A DNA stretch of 64,000 nt, from assembly GCA_007258455.2 (NCBI GenBank), contig VDFB02262612.1:1-64000 (forward strand). Reading direction: 5' to 3'. Under the pieces are notes generated by a model that saw only the letters and a program-made list of their open reading frames with translations, had not been told where the DNA came from and searched no databases. A program made the position numbers and the translations under genes. Source of the stretch: Sequoia sempervirens. Taxonomy: Eukaryota; Streptophyta; Pinopsida; Cupressales; Cupressaceae. How positions within the stretch are numbered: position 1 is the first letter of the stretch; every line of letters starts with the position of its first letter. Positions 59,175 through 64,000 of the stretch are shown here, piece by piece.

Positions 59175-59480
59175 GTGCCTATAAGACCAGTTAATTGAAA
59201 CATTGAAATTTAATAATACTTTATAGTTAATCATAGAAAAACTAATAACCATTCTATTTATTATGAACAAAACAATTTTAAATAGAAAATCTCAAATAAT
59301 ATACTAATAACCCAAGTACATCAAAAGTCTCTAAAATTTAAAAATCATAAATACAAGGTAGAATATGAACTAGAAAATTTACACACATAAATTAGAGAAT
59401 CCTTACAAAGAAAGAATGAAAGCAATATACAAAGAACTCTTCCTTTCGTTAGGAGAATTTGAGTTCCTAATTGTATCATG
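59175..59480 (-). pseudogene. Diverged remnant of a third tetraspanin 3' flank
   Basis: Strings align in order with 9060-9400 of tetraspanin copy A: 'ataagaccagttaattgaaac' with 'atgagaccaatcaattataaac'; 'aaatacaaggtagaatatg' with 'aaatacaaagctgaatatg'; 'gagaatccttacaaagaaagaatg' (first 20 shown by position 59395-59418) with 9308-9330; and 'aactcttcctttcgttagga' with 'cactcttccttttgtcagga'. Identity is roughly 75-80% by eye. Exon 2 should follow to the right but is absent; only 'ttccattgtttctta' at 59599 echoes the next piece. It is a truncated or dead paralogue in the same orientation. Confidence 0.65.
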
Positions 59481-59639
59481 TAGAATTGTGTAATGTGAGT
59501 AAATGAATAATAAAACCACACAATCAATGAAACATAATATATTAGAGAATTGAATCACAAAACTAATTGAATTGAAACACAACAAATTCCCTAAAATAGT
59601 TCCATTGTTTCTTATCTTCATGATTCATTAAATCACAAT

Positions 59640-61700
59640 GGCTCTCAGAATTGTGTATGCATTATGACTATTAGAATGACCACCTGAGGAACAAAATGCT
59701 GGAAGATGCAATAAATCTATTCCTACATGATTGATAGACTATGTGATTTGTTGAATGATGCTATGATATTATCTATAAATGATAATGGTGATATGATAAT
59801 AGATATGATGCTAAAGACTATGATGCAAATTTTGTATAAAATGACTATGATAATGGAAATGTAGCTAATAAACTAAGCCATGATTCTAAGATAAATGATT
59901 CTACAATGCTAATTACTAAATGTTCCAATGCTAAATGCTCAAACACTAAATGCTCTCATGAAAATTTTGCAGAGTAAGTTTTCTCAAAGATGGGATATCA
60001 AATGCTAGAGAATGATGTTGTATTTATAAGATTTCCAAGGCATAAAATGATGTGACAGCAACCAACAGTCAAGATTTCATCTGGAGAGATGAACAGTGGA
60101 GAATGAAGAAGTTAGAGGGAATCATGGAGATGGTTTCCTTTCAAGAACACTTTTCCAAGTGTTTAGAAGAATAAATGAAATGGAACAACCAAGTGTCCAA
60201 GGTTGTTTAAAAATTTGTTGAGGATAATTCTATTTAAATATTAAGGATATTTAAATTCATGAGACACTTGATGAGGTAGCAAGAAGAAAAGTTGGAGACA
60301 TGTGACTAAATTGAAATTTAGAATTTACATTTAGTAAGAAGATATTAATTAAATAAAGCAAACTATTTGAGTTTTCTTATTTAATTAAAACTAGAGGAAT
60401 ATGATTTAAGATAGAAGAATTAGAAAATGTGAACCATATAAATAAATTTAGAATTTGTAACACACCATTGAGTACCCTAGAGGACAAGACCTAAATAATG
60501 AAAAAACAAACAATTTTTTTTCCTAAGTGCAATGTTACGCAATGAAATTGCACATAACTTTTGTTATTTTCCTATGTCCCCTAGGGTGCATGACTGCATT
60601 ACTTATTTTCTATTATCCAATTTAAAAATCCAAAAAACTTATTAACAATTAAACACTAAACAACATTAAGCATAACATTTATTCATCACAATAGATCATA
60701 TGCACCATGAGAAACATCCATTCAAGTAGCATATAAGGATAAATGATTCATTTCTTTTCTATTAACAAATACAAAATTGCTGGTTACATCATTCCTTACA
60801 TATATGGATACATCAATTCAGAGTCTCAATTATAATAAGTATAACAATACTTCCTCCAATATAGTGAGGAGTGCTCTACAAGGATACATGATACATGATC
60901 AATACAAATCATAATACAAGTACATCAATCAAACTCCCAGAAATAGGTGCAATACTGAAGGAAATGGATTAGATGAAATAGCCACATCATGAACATAAGA
61001 GGAACCCAATGGAGAACGTTTCACATTCCACCCAACCGCATGAATCCAAAGATTCGCACCCCATGATAGGAGGTTACAAAGGGCCCCACCAACTGATAGA
61101 CAAGGACTGAGTATCATAAGGTTGACAAAACTCACAACACAAGATGAACACATCAACAAGAACAACAACATCAAAGGCCATACTTCCAGAGGCACATATA
61201 AACACAAAATAAGACAACAAATAAATAATCTCATGGTTGCCATAGGGGAAGTGTCATCACATAACTGGACATAGGTTATCTAGGTAGTTCTTCCTATGCC
61301 CCGACCCCCATCTTGGGTTATCCTGGTAGCCTCTACCGAACTCTGGCCCCTCATGCCAACTATGAGGAATCAAACTACCTCTCGTGGGGATGAAGTAGTC
61401 GATCATGCCATTCTAGGCCTTCCTATCTCACCTCAAGTCTAAATGAGCACTTGAGGCTGAGCGAGATACAAAATTATCTTGTTTAGTGTTTGAGCTACCC
61501 ATTTCCCATAGTTTATTTGAATGTTATCACTTATTAACAAACTTCCACATGGGTTATCCAGGTGCCCCTTAGTGTGTTGGCCCCCATTGGAGGCCACTTC
61601 CCTACTGACCACCAAAAACCACTGAAATTGAAAACAAGTCCACTTGCACAACACATTAACAAAAGGAACACATTGCGAGACATTAACCCATCCCGCTCTC
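59640..61700. other. Intergenic sequence with LTR-like text
   Basis: No gene is recognised. 59700-60000 has many short degenerate repeats ('aatgctaaatgct'). 60930-61500 is GC-richer and LTR-like, but no pair was found. Confidence 0.4.
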
Positions 61701-62205
61701 ATAGACTAGTACATCAATCACAAAGACAAGAATATCATGCAAGGTGAACAACCTTCAAGGAAAAATCAAGATAAAACTTCCGCATCAAGATAAACAATTA
61801 TATTCATCACAGGAACATTACATCCTAACCTTTGGAAATACTAGACTCTAAGTTTCCATTCACAAATAACATAACAATTATAAATTTCCATAAATTTGGT
61901 GAATACACACCCTTTCACCTAATCCACATAAACATTCAAACAAAAGGAATCATAGACTAGTACCTCAATCACAAAGACAAGAATATCATGCAAGGTGAAC
62001 AACCTTCAAGGAAAAATCAAGATAAAACTTTCGCATCAAGATAAACAATTATATTCATCATAGGAACATTACATCCCGACCTTTGGAAATACTAGACTCT
62101 AAGTTTCCATTCACAAATAACATAACAATTATAAATTTCCATAAATTTGGTAAATACACACCCTTTCACCCAATTCAGATAAACATTCAAACACAAGGAA
62201 AAATA
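61701..62205. repeat. 251 bp tandem duplication
   Basis: Two adjacent copies starting 'atagactagtac' (61701 and 61952) with about 95% identity, including 'gaatatcatgcaaggtgaac' in each. The high identity implies a recent event. It is non-coding. Confidence 0.92.
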
Positions 62206-62439
62206 AAATCTAGAATGGACTATAAAAATCTCATTTTGGGAAATCCAAAGATCATAGTATCGTAATTCTACCTTCATTAATTACAAATTTCCATTCAATT
62301 TACTATAATCTCATCTATCGTGTTATAAATAGTTTATTTCCTATCTTTACATAAGTTTCGTTCATATTTCTCAACAAATAAGATAACAATACCTTATATC
62401 AATAACATATATACATATATTTAAAAACACAGACACACA

Positions 62440-62609
62440 GATATATATATATAGATATTATTCGCAATTTATAAATGAAATAACTTATTGACACATTATA
62501 GAATTTTGTTAACTATCTTACAACAGGATTAATAAGATAACCCGAATACACAATTATATATATATATATATATATAATTATATATATATGCATACATATA
62601 TATATGCAT

Positions 62610-62643
<34 letters not shown>

Positions 62644-62705
62644 GCATACATATATATATGTATATATCTATGTATATATCTATGTAATACATATATATAT
62701 TATAT
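62440..62705. repeat. TA/CA-rich microsatellite cluster
   Basis: Compound (TA)n, (CA)n and 'tatgcatacata' repeats. Several stretches are self-complementary. Confidence 0.9.
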
Positions 62706-64000
62706 GAGCAAAGTTAGTAAATCAATTATCCTCCCCTGTTGTGTGGCTACTTTCTTCTTTGAGAAATCTCCATAGCAAGCTAATCGACTTTCAAATACCA
62801 TTGAAGTTGTTTAAACGCCTATTCAGAACCACAATCTAATGACAGAAGACAATGGTCAAACTAAAGCATCACTATTTTATTTCTTCTATTATTAACCTTT
62901 AGAAAATAAGAGGGAAAATGACATAGACAACACCAGAAAGATAGGCCAAAATAAATCTAGAGGTTAACGCCAAGTTTACTAGCACATCGACTTAGTTCAT
63001 AGTGGCTGATTACCCAAGTTCGATATACTTCAAGTTAATTAATAGTGCACATGATCAACAACTGAATAATATTTAGATTCAGTATAACGTAGTTAAATAT
63101 TATTGGCATGCTTAGCAGCGTCTAAAGATGAATATTATCCAAACTGAATTTTAAACTTGAGTGAGAATTAAGAGTGAGGGTGGCATCCTTAATGGCTGTG
63201 ATCACAATCATAGTCTTTCAATAATTACTCTACAGGAGTTCAAGAGACGAAGGCATCACTCTCCATTTACATGTAAGACAAAATATAGCTGTCTAAAGGT
63301 AAACCATAACGCTTCCATCCAGTGGTAATGATTCAAGGTCACTCCTTCATTAAGACCCACAATTATCAAATATGTGTTACTCATATGATATAAACGGTAA
63401 GAGAGGAAGGGAAGCGAAAATGAGTAAATCTTGATAGGCCGACTAGCCGAATTCACAGATGTGATCTCCACTAGACTCACTGCGGATAACACCAGTTGTA
63501 AGGAATTAAGAATGAATTTCTTGGCGCTTAGATCAAAAACTAAACAAACACATGTTACAAGTTTAATACAAAGTAAGTTTAATGGAATTCTAATTTTCAA
63601 TGCTAAGCACGGGTATTGCCTACGACAGGCTTGAAACATAGCTTCACATCAAATATCGACTATCACATGCAAACACTCCTACTATTATTTATATGAGAAA
63701 AAAGCATAGGTCGCGGGTTTGGCATAGAAAGAGAATGACATGGCTTGTCTCCAATAAGGAAACATAAGGATAAACAAGATAACATCCTGGCTTCATTTCA
63801 TATAAACACCATCTAGATTAAACATGCCAACAAGATGGAAAGGGTTCTTAATAACCAAAATATAAATGATTGTTCTAGGCATGAATAAAAAAAAAACAAG
63901 AACAAACATAACTAATTTTCCAGGGTTTCAATCATGAATCTTTTAATGAATTACTTCAACAAACTTAACCTAGAAGTAATTTAAAGAACATAGAAACTTG
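62706..64000. other. Right-edge intergenic sequence
   Basis: A 127-codon minus-strand open frame at 63256-63639 has no recognised motif and no supporting context, so I do not call it a gene. Confidence 0.4.

Noticed and set aside
63240..63260. 'acgaaggcatca' as another 5' end of the Helitron-like family
   Set aside because: Only about 11 bases match and the inner sequence does not; probably chance.
63256..63639. 127-codon minus-strand open frame at the right edge
   Set aside because: No recognisable motif, no promoter or splice context, in a repeat-rich AT-rich region.
1..64000. CRISPR array, bacterial operons or organellar insertion
   Set aside because: No regularly spaced short repeats with unique spacers, no bacterial-type gene clusters, and no plastid or mitochondrial genes recognised.

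Overview
The window is plant nuclear DNA, most likely from a gymnosperm (conifer-like). Long AT-rich intergenic stretches are packed with decayed Copia, Gypsy and LINE retroelements. The few intact genes have plant-type introns, the tetraspanins carry the plant-specific GCCKP motif, and a pentatricopeptide-repeat (PPR) remnant is of land-plant type. No prokaryotic features were seen. The species cannot be named from sequence alone.

Layout. 1-2530: a decayed retroelement ORF and its 3' region. 1924-11244 and 12448-15698 are two copies of a tandem segmental duplication, each carrying an intact two-exon tetraspanin gene on the minus strand (9425-10606 and 13912-15086). Copy A was later interrupted by a 6.1 kb Helitron-like element (2691-8836) that holds fragments of a PPR gene and apparently a PP2C phosphatase gene; copy B preserves the empty site. 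15700-18870: purine/pyrimidine tracts, a tRNA-derived SINE and minisatellites. 18880-21150: a long dead ORF on the minus strand. 22765-24670: the 3' half of a LINE ORF2. 24890-27650: a second retroelement ORF of the kind seen at 640-2215, split by an 804 bp TIR transposon. 27650-35500: LTR fragments and sequence with no recognisable genes. 35518-41058: a complete non-autonomous LTR retrotransposon (minus strand) with a related solo LTR nested in its 5' LTR. 44880-46990: dead Gypsy gag-protease. 47553-51750: dead Copia polyprotein. 52037-52188: second copy of the tRNA-derived SINE. 55244-58500: a foldback element, a 240 bp tandem array, and a second Helitron-like element (56287-58417) with the same ends as the first and a 206-codon Gly/Ser-rich ORF. 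59175-59480: a diverged third copy of the tetraspanin 3' flank. 60000-64000: repeats, including a 251 bp tandem duplication and a TA-rich satellite.

Only the two tetraspanins look like ordinary functional genes. The Gly/Ser-rich ORF is intact but probably a captured 5' gene fragment. The most notable system is a family of non-autonomous Helitron/Helentron-like elements with a 3' hairpin plus CTAG end and asymmetric subterminal inverted repeats. Two members have their pre-insertion sites preserved inside this window. All comparisons were made by eye; no database search was run.
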